A stretch of DNA of 64,000 bases from Delphinapterus leucas. Lineage: Eukaryota > Chordata > Mammalia > Artiodactyla > Monodontidae. The notes below the pieces were generated by a model that saw only the letters and a program-made list of their open reading frames with translations, had not been told where the DNA came from and did not search any database. This document shows, piece by piece, positions 24,281 through 35,839 of this stretch. Every line of letters starts with the position of its first letter. Position 1 is the stretch's first letter. The position numbers and the translations under genes are program-made. The stretch is from positions 72,919,425 to 72,983,424 of the forward strand of contig NW_022098076.1 in assembly GCF_002288925.2 (NCBI RefSeq). The letters run 5' to 3'.

Positions 24281-24339
24281 AAAAGGAGAACCCGACAGCA
24301 AAACGTGGTGGGAAGCTGAAATTCACACCCTTGCCTCAC

Positions 24340-24535
24340 CCCCCACCCAGGGCCTGTTTTTCCTTCCTCTGTGCCAGCACTAGCTTACACATATCTCTAC
24401 CCACACTCAGAATTTAGGATTGTAACTGTTCTCATGTTTCTTCTCCTTGAAGACAAATAACAACCATGTCTCTTTCATCTTTTCCTCTCTCGTACCCAGC
24501 AGAGTCAACAGCCTCAAAATGAATGAATAAGTGAG
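24340..24535 (+). mobile_element. L2-like 3'-end fragment
   Basis: It reads like a degraded L2 tail ('tccttgaagacaaataaca', 'catgtctctttcatc', 'aatgaatgaataagtgag'). The assignment is low confidence. Confidence 0.45.
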
Positions 24536-24814
24536 TTAAAAGAAAAGAGTCCTAGGAAAATTATCATTATGTTGGTAGATATTAAAAGACGTAACAAAAC
24601 CTGAAAGAGTGTTCTCATAGAAATAAATTGTTAAAGGTACAGTTGGCATAGGTCCTGACCCCTAATAATGAATTTATTTGACCATTTCATCGGAGAATAA
24701 TCCTGAGAGGTCTTTTTCCTTCCCATGCCATGTAATGTATGAGTGTAGTCTGCGTGTGTGTGTGTGAACAGGAAATAGCCACTGCTGTGTTAAGGTATAT
24801 TTATATACACAGAG

Positions 24815-25010
24815 CCCTTTTAATTGCTTACGTATCACAACAACCTGATGATGAATGACACTGAGACCATCATTTTTTACAGAGAAGACCCTGAGCCATA
24901 AAAAGGTTAAGTGGCTTAGTGAGGCGCATGCAGTCAATCAATGGCAAAGCAGGTGTTAGAGCTCGAAGCTCTCGAATCCTCTATTTACCGCTTAGCACCA
25001 CTGCACATGA
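24815..25010 (-). mobile_element. MIR SINE (minus)
   Basis: Antisense MIR order: 'cacaacaacctgatgatgaa', 'ttacagagaagaccctgagc', 'aggttaagtggcttag', then 'gcaaagcaggtgttagagct'. Confidence 0.75.
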
Positions 25011-25364
25011 GTCATCACCAGTATTTGTAATAGTATGTTCTTACAAGAAATCTTAGGAGGCTCGGGTTGAAAATTGACCTGAGACAGGCTGCCACCTCCC
25101 CTTAACTCTTCTCATGCCCCAAACAGACTCTCTTGTGCAACTGGCCGCTTCAGAGAGCTGCTCAGAACAGCACTCATACTACTCTGGTAATTATGTGCCT
25201 ATCTCTGCATCAATGAGTAGAAATTAGCCATGATGAGGGAGGCAGGGCGGAGGACCCTACTGCCCCTACATGCAGGAAGCCTGGAAGAGATCTTGATATT
25301 TGTTGCCCAGGGACTTCGCTAGCTGGGCCTTTGGGTTTTTCTGTTTGTTTGTACTTTGTTTTTT
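25011..25364. other. No feature recognised
   Basis: Unassigned sequence before the L1 3' end. Confidence 0.45.
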
Positions 25365-26870
25365 TCTAAAGACTTCGTTTTTATCAGAACAGATTTAGAT
25401 TTACAGTGAAATTGAGAGGAAAGCATAGAGATTTCCCCTATCCCTCTGGCCGCCATACGTGCATACCTCCCCCATTATCAATATCACTAACCAGAATGAT
25501 ATTGTTTTTACCAAGGATGAACCTACATTGATAGAGCATCATCACCTAAAGTGCACAGTTTACCTTAGAATTCATTCTTTGTGTTGTACATTCTATGGGT
25601 TTGGACAAATGTATAATAACATCCATCCATCATTGTAATACCATAAAGAGTATTTTCACTGCCCTAAAAATCCTCTGTGATCTATGCATCCCTCCCCTCC
25701 TGCCAATGCCTGGAAAACATTAATCTTTATATTGTCTCCACTAATCTTTTATTGTCTTCATGCCTTTTCCAGAATGTCATATAGTTGGAACCACACAGTG
25801 TGTAGCCTTCTCAGATTGGTTTCTTTCACATAATAATGTTCATTTAAGGTTCCTCTATGTCTTTGCATGACTTGATAACTCATTGCTTTTTGACACTGAA
25901 TAGTGTTTCATTGTCTGGGTATACCACAATTTATCCATTTACCTAGCTAAGAACATCTTTGTTCCTTCCAAGTTTTGGCAACTATGAATAAAGCTGCTTA
26001 TAAACATCTATGTGCAGGTTTTTGCATGGACATAAATTTTCAACTCCTTTGCAAATTTTCAACTCCTTTGCCTAAATTCCAAGGAGTATGATTGCTGGAT
26101 CATATGGGAAGAGTATGTTTAGTTTTATAAGAAACCATCAAACTGTCTTCCAAAGTGGCTTGTATTCCCACCAGCAAGGAATGAGAGTTCCTGTTGCTTC
26201 ATATCCTTACTATCACGTGATGTTATCTGTGTTTGAATTTTGGCTGTTCTAATAGGTGTAGTAGTATCTCACTGTTGTTTTAATTTGCATTTCCCTGATG
26301 ACATATGATGTGGAACATCTTTTCATATGTTTATTTGCCATCTGTATGTCTTCTTTGGCGTTTGTAAAAGTCTTTGGCTCATTTTTTAATTGGGTTGGTG
26401 TTTTTCTTATTGTTGACTTTAAAGAGTTCTTTGTAGATTTTGGATAACTGTTCTTTATCAGATATGTGTTTTGCAAATATTTTCTCCTAGTCTGTGGCTT
26501 GTCTTGTAATTCTCTTAATATTGTCTTTTACAGAGCAAAACTTTTTAATTTTAATGAAGTCTAGCCTTACCAGTTATTTCTTTCATTATCATGTCTTTGG
26601 TGTCTTATCTAAAAAGGCATCACTATACACAAGGTTATCTAGGTTTTCTCCTGTGTTACCTCCTAGGAGTTATAAAACTTTATAAAACTATAAAGTTTTG
26701 CATTTTAAATTTAGGTCTATGATCCATTTTGAGTTAACTTTTGTATAAGGTATAAAGTCTGTGTCTAGATTCATTTTTTTTGCATGCGATGTCCAGTTTG
26801 GGCCTTTTGTCTTTATTTATTTCATAAAAATATTTTGTCTATTTTATTTCTGTAATACATAGCCACATTT
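25365..26870 (-). mobile_element. L1M-type 3' portion: 3' UTR plus ORF2 C-terminal region, minus
   Basis: The plus strand shows the reverse of an L1 3' UTR from about 25370, then the reverse of the ORF2 tail: 'ataccacaatttatccattt', 'aagctgcttataaacatc', 'tgattgctggatcatatgg', 'tttcatatgtttatttgcca'. A minus-strand frame at 26249-26476 retains ORF2 C-terminal-like residues ([19 protein letters not shown]) before a stop. A perfect 19-bp tandem duplication sits at 26034-26071. The 5' part is truncated near 26870. Confidence 0.85.
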
Positions 26871-27245
26871 TTTTCTTCCAGTAATATTGAGATATAACTG
26901 ACATATAGCACTGTATAAATTTAAGGTGTACAGCATGATGGTTTGACTTACATACATCACAAAATGACTACCACAATAAGTTAGTAGGAATCTATCATCT
27001 CATACAGATACAAAATTAAAGAAATAAAAAAAATTTTTTCTTGTGAGGAGAACTCAGGATTTACTCCCTTAACTTTCATATATAACAGACAGCAGTGTTA
27101 ATTATATTTATCATGTTGTACATCACATCCCTCCTATTTATCTTATAACTGCAAGTGTGTACATTTTGACTATCTTCATCCAATTCCCCCTCCCCCCATT
27201 CCTGACCTCTGTTAACTGCAAATCTGATCTGTCTTTCTATGAATT
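26871..27245 (-). mobile_element. L1 3' UTR fragment (minus)
   Basis: A second L1 3' terminus starts here: 'taatattgagatataactga', 'catatagcactgtataaa', 'ggtgtacagcatgatgg'. Its immediate adjacency to the previous copy suggests insertion of one L1 into or beside another. Confidence 0.75.
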
Positions 27246-27249
27246 TGTT

Positions 27250-27365
27250 TGTTTGTTTTTGAAGTATAATTGACCTACAACACTATCTTAGTTCGTGGTG
27301 TATAACATAGTGATTCAATATTTCTATACATTTCAAAATTGTCTCCACAATAAGTCTAGTTATGA
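27250..27365 (-). mobile_element. Third short L1 3'-end fragment (minus)
   Basis: A third 3' terminus in the same orientation: 'tgaagtataattgacctaca', 'cgtggtgtataacatagtga', 'aattgtctccacaataag'. Confidence 0.7.
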
Positions 27366-27528
27366 GTTTTTATTTTTCATTTATTTTTTCCCTCATTGTC
27401 AGCTGCAGCTTCTCTGTGTAATCACTGGGTCTGCTTTAGGCTGCTCTTAGTTTGCTTTTAATCTACTTTGCACTTAAAGCGGAACTCAGAGCTTCCAAGG
27501 AAACAACTTACCAAATTTGGTAAGTTAG
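27366..27528. other. No feature recognised (short gap)
   Basis: Unassigned short interval between L1 and LTR. Confidence 0.4.
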
Positions 27529-27899
27529 TGTTATGAGCTGAACTGTGTCTTCATTTGTTGAAGACCTAACCCCCAGTACCTTAGAATATAACTGCATTTG
27601 GAGATAAGGTCTCTAAAGAGGTAATTCATTTAAAATGAGTTTATTAGGATGGACTCTAATTCAATATGATTGCTGTCCTTATAAGAGGGAATTAGGATAC
27701 ACACACAGAGGGAAGACCCTGTAGGGACACAGGGAAAAGACAACCATCTACAACCTAAGGAGAAGTCTCTGAAGAAACCAACCCTGCTGACACCTTGATC
27801 TCAGACCTCCAGACTTCAGACTGTGAGAAAATAAATCTCTGTTGTTTAAGCCGTTCAGTCTGTGCTACACTTTTATGGTTGCTCTAGCAAACTAATACA
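27529..27899 (+). mobile_element. Solo MaLR LTR (MLT1-like) with probable 5-bp target duplication
   Basis: It runs from TG (27529) to CA-type end 'ctaataca' (27899). Recognisable blocks are 'gacctaacccccagtacctt', 'gctgtccttataagaggga', 'ctgacaccttgatctcag', 'gagaaaataaatctctgttg' (the AATAAA signal). The flanks 'gttag' and 'tttag' are compatible with a 5-bp target duplication with one change. No internal retroviral region is present. Confidence 0.88.
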
Positions 27900-27974
27900 T
27901 TTAGTAATCGTGATTTGATATTCACGACTAACTGTCAAGCATTGGCTCGAAGAACTGAAGGTATTCAATCCATC

Positions 27975-28200
27975 ACTTAGTAAGCACCTACTGTGCTCAC
28001 TACTGAGCACCCTACTATGTGCCAGGCTCTATCCAGTTGCTGGGCATACAGTGGTGAACAAGACATAGCTGCTGGCCTTAGGAGGGCTGCAAACCTTCAA
28101 GAGGAGATAGACAGAGGAAGAGAAGATTATCACACAGTGTGATAAATTATCAACGAAACAGTCATGACCAGTGTGGTGTATGAGGACAGACATACAATCC
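27975..28200 (+). mobile_element. L2-like LINE fragment
   Basis: It reads 'aagcacctactgtgctcact', 'ctatgtgccaggctctatcc', 'acagtggtgaacaagaca', then a diverged continuation. It is of the same old type as 13.7 and 40.2 kb. Confidence 0.6.
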
Positions 28201-28454
28201 AAAACATGCTGGAGACAAGCAAGTCATCCAAGAGATGTTTGTAACCATGACGTTTTGGAGAATGAGTAAAAATCAGCCAATGATGAAGGGTCCTGCCGTG
28301 ACACCAGGAGCTGCACTGGAGAATTCGTGTCCCCAGGCACAGTGCATTGGGGAATGCTGTGCAGCCAGCATGCTTAAAGCGTCTGATGTGAATGGAAGTA
28401 TTAGGAGAGGAAGCTGGAGAAGCAAGCAGACGGCAAGTCAGGATGCCTTGTAGA

Positions 28455-29080
28455 CCACGACGTCTCTGGTTGCACGCAACCAAGCTGCCATACTCAGCTT
28501 AAACCAAGTGATAAGGCTTTATTAGATTAGGTGGAAGAGTGAAGAAACACAGAAAACATCTCATAATCCAAACCGTCAGGTCTCACCAGCAAAGTGGAAT
28601 GTTGATCAGCTTGCAACAACGGCTCTCGGCTTATTGATATTCCGGCTACTTTAACAAAACTCATCTCCTCCAAAATGCATGTCTGTTACTGTTCCTCCGG
28701 GGATTCACTACACTTTAGATTTTACTCCCCTAGGCTTTTGATTCTGCTGTGCCTAAATCTACATCTTCTCCCCACCAATTCTTTCCTGTCTCTCCAATCC
28801 ATGGATCTTGTTTACTGCAGCTTCTATGGCTTCATAGCTTCTGCTCACAGATGCCTTCGTTTGATGCACTTCACTATAAGTCTATTATCTGTGATGCTCT
28901 TACTATTTATGTTCCTCTCATGCCTCACATTTAAACCCACTGGATAGAGAGTCTGATTGGGTTGATAAGTCACAAGTCAATATGGAGAAACCCCGTTGGG
29001 CAGAGTTGTAGTACTAGGCTACTTCATTAGCTGCTACGCACTAAGCAGAAGTCCACTGCTGGTTCAGTCTCCTATCCCTC
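28455..29080. mobile_element. Unnamed interspersed repeat, family A, copy 2
   Basis: It opens 'tctctggttgcacgcaacca' and continues in the same general order as 15765-16225, including 'ggctttattagatta' and a later 'gagtctgattgggttgat'. It resembles an old mammalian LTR or DNA element, but I cannot name it. Short open frames inside (for example 28675-28947) have no protein signature. Confidence 0.45.
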
Positions 29081-29233
29081 ATCTAATCACCTTGGGCCAT
29101 AATCATATCAACTAGTGCTCAAAGAAATAATTCCCATCAGTCACTACAGAGTGGGCTATGATAGTGCCAGGTAAATGGAATTTCATAGGTTTTATCCAGA
29201 AGATGTTAAGGAGTCATTAAAAGATTAAGAGAA

Positions 29234-29439
29234 GGGCTTCCCTGGTGGCGCAGTGGTTGAGAGCCTGCCTGCCAATGCTAGGGGACACGGGTTCGTATCC
29301 CGGTCCGGGAAGACCCCACATGCCGCGGAGCGGCTGGGCCCGTGAGCCATGGCCGCTGAGCCTGCACGTCTGGAGCCTGTGCTCCACAACAGGAGAGGCC
29401 ACAAAAGTGAGAGGCCCGTGTATCGCAAAAAAAAAAAAA
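29234..29439 (+). mobile_element. CHR-type cetacean SINE, short form, with 15-bp target duplication
   Basis: The target duplication 'aaaagattaagagaa' flanks it (29219-29233 and 29440-29454). Box A 'tggcgcagtggttgaga' and box B 'gggttcgtatccc' are visible, followed by the GC-rich tail region and A18. A clean, recent-looking insertion. The overlapping open frames are artefacts. Confidence 0.96.
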
Positions 29440-29762
29440 AAAAGATTAAGAGAAATAAAATATGAATTTTTTTAAAAGCTAACTATAGTATAGCAAAAGG
29501 AAAGAGTGGTTTGAAGTGAAATAACCTAAAGAGACTAGTTGTAAAGCTTCCGTGGTAATCCGGCAAGAGATGCCAAAGATTAGAACTAAGACATTGACAG
29601 TGGTGATGGCAAGAAGGGGGTAGAATGGAGAGATTTTAAATACATTAAATTAATAGTAGTTGCCGACCAGCTATAACTGGAAATTACAAAAGATGGAGCC
29701 ATCAAGTATGATGCTGAGATTTCTGGCTTAATGGACAGTAACTTGTGAAATGAAAGAAAATA

Positions 29763-30600
29763 TGTATATTGGTTTCTGCTCTCAGTTCCTAGCACAGAGC
29801 TCCTAAAACCCTTATAAATTCCTAAGTGATTAGAGTACTGGGAGCATCCTTTGTTCTATGGGTACCACTCTGGGTGGGCTCCTGGATGAGGGCTGGTTAC
29901 CAGAAAGATCAAACCAAAATTATAAGTTTGGATTTTTCAGCATCCCTCCGCAAACACACATTCTCTAGAGAGGTAAAAGGGGCTGGAAATAAAGTTAATA
30001 ACTGAACATTCCTACACGAAGAAGCCTCCATAAAATCCCAATAGCATGGATCTCAGAGAGCTTCCAGGTTAGCGAACACACCCACATAATGGGAGGGTGG
30101 GAGAGTGAGGCACCCCAACTCTAAGGGAACTGAAGCTTCTGCACTTGGGGCCCTCCCAGAGATCTTCCCTATGTATCTCTTCATCTGTTCCTCTGTATCC
30201 TTTAGCATATCCTATAATAAACCGGTAAATGTAGGTAATTGTTTCCTGAGTTCTGTGAGCCACTGTAGCAAAGAAATTGAACCCAAAGCTTATGGGAACC
30301 TTAGGCTTACAGCCAATCGGTCAGAAGCACAGGTAGTAACCTGGACTTGTGATTGGCATCTGGAGTGGGGTGGGAGCAGTCTTGTGGAACTGAGCCCTTA
30401 ACCTATGGAATCTGATACTATCTCCAGGTAAATAGGGTCAGAATTGAGTTAAATTGTAGGACACTCAGCTGGAGTCACAGAGAATCATCTGGTGGGGGAA
30501 AATCCCTCACACATCTGGGGTCAGAAGTGTTGTGAGTGTGGTTGTAGTGTGAGTGAAGGAGAAACACAGAAGGGAAGGCTGGATTTTTCCTAACACAGAA
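29763..30600 (+). mobile_element. Endogenous retrovirus LTR (MER21-like by appearance), solo
   Basis: It starts 'tgtatattggtttctgctct'. It contains 'cctaaaacccttataaattc', 'gaagcctccataaaatccca', a polyadenylation-type 'ataataaaccggtaaatg' near 30210-30230, 'gttctgtgagccactgtagc', 'cagaagcacaggtagtaacc', and ends around 'gaaggagaaacacagaa'. I recognise this as a long mammalian ERV LTR. The family name and the ERV class are my best guess only. There are no gag, pol or env remnants on either side. Confidence 0.75.
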
Positions 30601-30694
30601 CCATTCCCTACGATAACAGGCATTGGAGAGAAAGGAAAGATTATAAATGAGGTTTTAAGCATGTTGAATTTGAAGTGGCTGTGAGATAACACAT

Positions 30695-31095
30695 TAGTCA
30701 GGGTAAGTAATCTTGGTACAACTGTTATAGCTAAACCTCTTAAATCTCAGAGGCTTAACACAATAAAAGTTTATTTCTTGTTCAAGTGGCCTTGGGGTGG
30801 AGGGTGACCGGCTCCATGCAATCATTTAGGACCTTTCATCTTCAATATGTGGCTTCAAGGTCATCTTGACAGTGTCCCACACTAGATGGGGGAAGAGAAA
30901 AAGTGAAGAAAGCACACCTACTCTTAAGCATCTAAGCCCAGAAGTTAATATATCACCTTCAGTCACATTCTTTTGGCAAGAACTAGTCACTGGATGCAAG
31001 GAGGTTGGGAATAGTTTAGGTGTGTGCCTGAGAAGAAATAGCCATTATCTAGCCAGTCTCTGCCACAAATTGTTGAGCAGAGTTTTCAGAGGCAA
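30695..31095 (+). mobile_element. Unnamed interspersed repeat, family B, copy 1
   Basis: Characteristic blocks are 'aatctcagaggcttaacaca', 'aaagtttatttcttgttca', 'tcaatatgtggcttcaagg', and 'ggcaagaactagtcactgga'. It shares order with 32832-33215 and 38845-39110. It is common in mammals, but I cannot assign the name with confidence. Orientation is relative to copy 2. Confidence 0.6.
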
Positions 31096-31404
31096 ATAGA
31101 CATACAGAACAAATTTTGAGCTGATGACATATTTGGGAATGGATCAGTTGGATCTCAAGGGAAGGGATGTAGCCAAAACTCCAGGAACAGACCTTGGCTT
31201 AGAAAGGCTTTTGGTCAACCATTTTAGATTCATAGAGTGTTATGATTCCTTATGGTAATTTTTTTCTCAACCTCATCATTAACTAGGAAGCTTAAATAAC
31301 TTTCCCCATATTATGAATTTTCCTTCATGCCCTGAGAACTTTTTCACCTAATGCTAAGAAACAGCATCACATACAAGAAAGAAAAGAATTTTGTTGCAAG
31401 ATGG

Positions 31405-31565
31405 AAAAAAGTTTGAATCCCAGCACCATTACTTATGGCACTTTGGTCATTTTACTTAACCTTTTGAGTTTTATTCCCACATGTGTAAAATGGGGAAAAT
31501 AATATCTACTTTTTAGTCACTATAGTTCCTAGCCCAATAATAGGCACGTAATAAGCTTTCTTCTC
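31405..31565 (+). mobile_element. MIR SINE (plus)
   Basis: Forward core: 'gtttgaatcccagcaccatt', 'cattttacttaaccttttga', 'tgtgtaaaatggggaaaata', 'cccaataataggcacgtaat'. Confidence 0.8.
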
Positions 31566-32388
31566 CGCCCTTTTCTTCCTGCATTCCAACCTCACTTTCC
31601 GGTTTCCTCCCAATTATGAAATACTGAAATTTGTAGAAATCTGGCAACTAATAAGGAGTATTATGTTTTTATTTTACATGTATATATTTGCCAAAAATAT
31701 GAAAGGGAAAGTAATACAACTCAAAATACTTTAGGGCTTTGGGAACATAATATCAGAGGGATAAAAGTAAGCATGATGACAACTGATCTTAGAAAATTAA
31801 ACATGAAGAACAAATCAAAGAAGGGCAGAGTGATTTTCTGTGTGTAACTCTGGGATGCATGATAGGACATGGGGTAACGCACTAAGCAACATAAAGCCTC
31901 TTGGAAGCAAGAGGGCATGATGACTATTCCTAGAGGTAGTCGTTGGTGCCAGGGGTGCACAGCATTCAGAGTGTGATGTGTGACAATGGGCAACAGGTGT
32001 TCAAAGAACTCCACTGGCCATCAACCATGATTACAAAAAGCTATTACAAAGGAGGTGCAGCTGTGACAAGTGCCTTCTCTTGTGACATTTGTTGGCAGAG
32101 CACCTGAGGAGCTGTCAGAACAACAATGCATCAAAGAGATCTACCAAAGCAACAGTTCAGTTCCGTGGAGTACTGTATCTGTGAGACATACAAGAACCAC
32201 CAGAGCCCAGAAAAGACAACCAAGGAAGAAAGTGGAGTTACAATACATTCAGGACTGGGGAGGGCTTTACAATGAATGTGTTCATTTATCTAGTATAAAT
32301 TTTTTTTTTTGTAAATTGAATATTATAATGCACCAGAGGAACCTGTAATTTAGAGAAGATATCCACTGATCCTATAAATAATTGATTT
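31566..32388. other. No feature recognised
   Basis: Unassigned. A 97-codon minus-strand frame (31721-32014) reads fairly smoothly but has no motif I know and no convincing splice pattern. The stretch could be a decayed repeat. Confidence 0.4.
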
Positions 32389-32405
32389 TAAATAATCATT
32401 TTTTC

Positions 32406-32783
32406 GGGCTTCCCTGGTGGTGCAGTGGTTAAGAATCCATCTGCCAATGCAGGGGACACAGGTTCGAGCTCTGGTCCGGGAAGATCCCACATGCCGTGGA
32501 GCAACTAAGCCTGTGCACCTCAACTGCTGAGCCTGTGCTCTAGAGCCCATGAGCCACAACTACTGAACCCGCATGCTACAACTACTGAAGCCCACGTGCC
32601 TAGAGCCCGTGCTCCACAACAAGAGAAGCCACGACAATGAGAAGCCTGTGCACCCCAACCAAGAGTAGCCCCCGCTCACCGCAACTAGAGAAAGCCTGCA
32701 CGCAGCGACGAAGACCCAACGCAGCCAAAAATAAATAAATAAATTTATTTTTTTTAAATTGTAAAATAAAAATTTTTTTAAAA
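32406..32783 (+). mobile_element. CHR-type SINE, long form, with 17-bp target duplication
   Basis: The duplication 'taaataatcattttttc' is perfect (32389-32405 and 32784-32800). The head has 'tggtgcagtggttaagaat' and box B 'aggttcgagctctgg'. The body is longer than in the other five copies, with repeated 'cacaactactga' modules and 'gaagacccaacgcagcc', then an (AAAT)n tail of more than 70 bp containing other A/T-rich text. It represents an older or distinct CHR subfamily. Confidence 0.95.
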
Positions 32784-32831
32784 TAAATAATCATTTTTTC
32801 TTTACTTGAAGGTTTTTTATGCCTAATGTAC

Positions 32832-33215
32832 CAGTCAGTGTTTATTAGGTTTTGCTGTTGTAACAAACAAACCCACAATCTTAGGGGCTTACAACAAGCT
32901 ATTATTTCTTGTTGACATTTACATGTTGGATGTGAGTTGGCTATGACTCTGCCTCTAACAATTTCCTCATTCTGGAGGCTATGCTGAAGGAGCAGTCTCT
33001 AACTGGGACCCATACTTTTCTTGGCAGAAGAGGGAAAAAGCAATGGCAGAAAGAATGAGGGCTCTTACAGGTTCTGATTACACATGGGGCTCATCACTTC
33101 CATTCACATTCCACTGGGTCAAAGCGAGTCATCTGGCCAAGTCTGTGCTAATGGGGCAGGAGAATAGAGTTGTTTTACAGGGAGAGGAGATAAATAATTG
33201 AGAACTATATTAAAA
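32832..33215 (+). mobile_element. Unnamed interspersed repeat, family B, copy 2
   Basis: Blocks shared with copy 1: 'acccacaatcttaggggctt', 'ttatttcttgttgacattta', 'cattccactgggtcaaag' and 'gagtcatctggcca'. It lies directly after the long SINE. Confidence 0.6.
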
Positions 33216-33294
33216 TTTATCATAATGTATATTCCTAACGTAGAGTATATCTGCATATGTGTATCTGTTAAACTTTTAAAATTTCACTAGTTCA

Positions 33295-33733
33295 GAAATA
33301 ATGCCATGTGCAGCAACATGGATGGAACTAGAGATTATCATACTAAGTGACATAAGTCAGAAAGAATTATAAGTGGAATCTAAAATGTGACATAAATGAA
33401 CCTATCTATGAAACAGAAACAGACACAGAGACGTAGAGAACAGACTTGTGGTTGCCAAGGGGGAGGGTGGGGGAGGGATGGACTGGGAGTTTGGGGTTTA
33501 TCAGATGCAAACTATTACATATAGAATAGGTAAACAGCAAGGTCCTAATGTATAGCACAAGGAACTATATTCAATGTCCTGAGATAAACCATAATGGAAA
33601 AGAATACATAAAAGAATGTGTGTGTGTGTGTGTATATCTCTGAATCACTTTGCTGTACAGCAGAAATTAACACATTGTAAATCAACTATACTTCAATTTA
33701 AAAAAAATAAAGTGCTAGCACACTAAGAAAAGA
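33295..33733 (+). mobile_element. 5'-truncated L1 with imperfect target duplication
   Basis: It begins in ORF2 C-terminal text ('gcaacatggatggaactaga', 'gtgacataagtcagaaag'), then the 3' UTR with 'gttgccaagggggagggtgg', a (TG)8 at about 33618-33633, and the tail 'atcaactatacttcaatt' plus A-run. Flanks 'aaaatttcactagttca' (33278-33294) and 'aaaaattcactggttca' (33734-33750) match at 15 of 17 positions, consistent with an ageing target duplication. After the first A-run a short 'gtgctagcacactaag' and a second A-rich run precede the right flank. Confidence 0.88.
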
Positions 33734-33750
33734 AAAAATTCACTGGTTCA

Positions 33751-35789
33751 AGTTAGATTAGATTAGCTTCTCTGAGAAAGCTAGGGAAAATATAACAACA
33801 CCTTACCACCACAAAAGAATAACTCAGGGAAGAACTTTATGGCTTCTGAGAGGCAGGGTTTAAATGAGTAGTTCAATAAGTATTATTTCTTTTAACCCCC
33901 GTTCTACTCAATTAGGCAGCCAACTTTGTGCACCTGACAAAACCTAATCCCATGTTAACAAGATCCAAAGGAAAACTATTACTTCAAAGAACTGAACAAA
34001 ATTCTAAGGATAGGTATCGTTTCATGCATGGCTAGACCCAGAGGTCCAGAAATATCTTAAGGATCCTGTCTCTGTCTTTCTGAACTTTGGCACTTCTCTC
34101 CTCTCTATTCCCTTCATTCTTAGGCATCCCACCAATTTTTGTGGCAAAGACAGCCATGATCAGTTTTATAACCTACCAACCTAGCAACTGCAGTAAAAAA
34201 AAAAAAAGGAAATGCCTTTCTAATAGTTCCGACAAATTTTCTGAAGAGAATTCTGTCTGATTGAGCTTGAGTCACGTGTCCACCTCTGAAACCAAAAAGG
34301 AGAGTATTCTGAGCTCAGGCCCTGGTCACCTTCCATCTTAGGTACTGGAGGCAGGGGGCAGGCAGCAGGGGATTACCTGGACCTCATCGACTGAATAGGA
34401 TCGTTACAGAGATGACGAAGAGGTTGTTGACCAAGGAACTGCTGCACAGAAAGCAAGCAAGCAAAGTACATCAAATCCTCGACTTGTAAACGTTCTGGGG
34501 TGAGGTTATTCTTACCCTGTTCACCCACTTTTTCCTCTCATCTGTCTCCATAATGTACTTGTCTAGTACCACCAGCTCCTAATAGACTAAAGAACAACTA
34601 TACAGCCAAATTCTATAATCCTACTCCTAGTTTTCTAAAGTTCAAGAGGACATCAGTGGAGAGGTCCACTCTACTTTGCTATAGTTATTATATTTCATGC
34701 TAAATGAACCCACTATATCTTCACCAGTACACAGTGAGACTGCAGTCACCTTACTTAGCATAACCTCACCCCCAGATGAACACGGAATGCTGTAAATTGC
34801 TTATCTCAGCTTTTGTCTCTTGCTACAATGCCTTCAATTATTTATCGAGTCCTAGGTATAATAAAGTATTATAATTTATTCTCATAGACATGAAGTAAAG
34901 TACTTCTCAATTATTCTGATTTGGAATATGCTTTAGCAAAGAAAACTGCTTTCCCATGCAGAGTGAGCACAGGGCTATTAGAATGACTTAAGACAGATAA
35001 ATATTGCCAACCGCACTGCCAAAAGCATTTTAGCAGCAAACCAAACAGTGAAACTCCATTTCTGCGTGTTGCTGAAGAGTTTCCCAGTTGAGGATCACTG
35101 GGAACGACTTTGACCTTCACCTTCTTCAGAGCCAGTCTTCTTTGACCTCACACATTTGTGACAGTCTCTTCCACTTCAGAAGAAAACCTCAGCTCATCTT
35201 TGAGTCTCAAAGTCTCTGCGGATCAGCTTTGTTTACCCCTTCCTCGCAGAGGTTCTTAAAGTCAAATCAGAAATTAAAGTTTATCAGAACTAGGCAAGTG
35301 TTGCCTGCCTCAAGACTTGAATGTGCTTAAAATGCGTCCTTGAAATGTTACACAACGATGTTTTCTTATAGCACCAGGTACTTTGTTTTTTAATGAACTT
35401 TCTAATTTGGTGTCCTGGGTGTTTTCTTCTTGTTTTTCCTTTCAAGGACAGACTTCAAGTATAAAAAACTTTCTGGAAAAGTGACAAATACACTGCTGCT
35501 CTCATTTGCCCATTAAAGTTTCCATCTAGAACAACTCTCAGATTCCTAAGGTCTTTACTTCTGAACTATCTTCTAACGCATCATAGTCTTTACAATGCTT
35601 TCACAGTGGTCTGGTTTGTCTAGAATTTTCATGAACAACTAAGTATTGCATACCTTTACGTTGATGACTAGCTTAATGATTTTTGATGTGTTTTACTTTT
35701 TTTTTTTTTTTTTTTTACATTAGTCTGACTTTATACTTATCTGGATTGGAAAAATATTCTGCTAATACTTTGTAAACAACAACAACATG
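33751..35789. other. No feature recognised
   Basis: About 2 kb of unassigned sequence, with an A13-A14 run near 34196 and a T18 run at about 35699-35716. Frames at 34911-35330 on both strands are unremarkable. Confidence 0.45.
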
Positions 35790-35817
35790 CACACACACAC
35801 ACACACACACACACACA
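35790..35817 (+). repeat. (CA)n microsatellite
   Basis: About 14 uninterrupted CA dinucleotides, preceded by a short imperfect 'aacaacaacaac' run. Confidence 0.97.
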
Positions 35818-35839
35818 ACCAAGAGCCTGACAGTAGTAC

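Noticed and set aside
29763..30600. Possible provirus around the long LTR
   Set aside because: No second LTR, primer-binding site or gag/pol/env text flanks it; a solo LTR explains the data.
31721..32014. 97-codon minus-strand frame with a hydrophobic C-terminus
   Set aside because: It reads smoothly at first, but no motif, homology or splice pattern could be seen; a decayed repeat is as likely.
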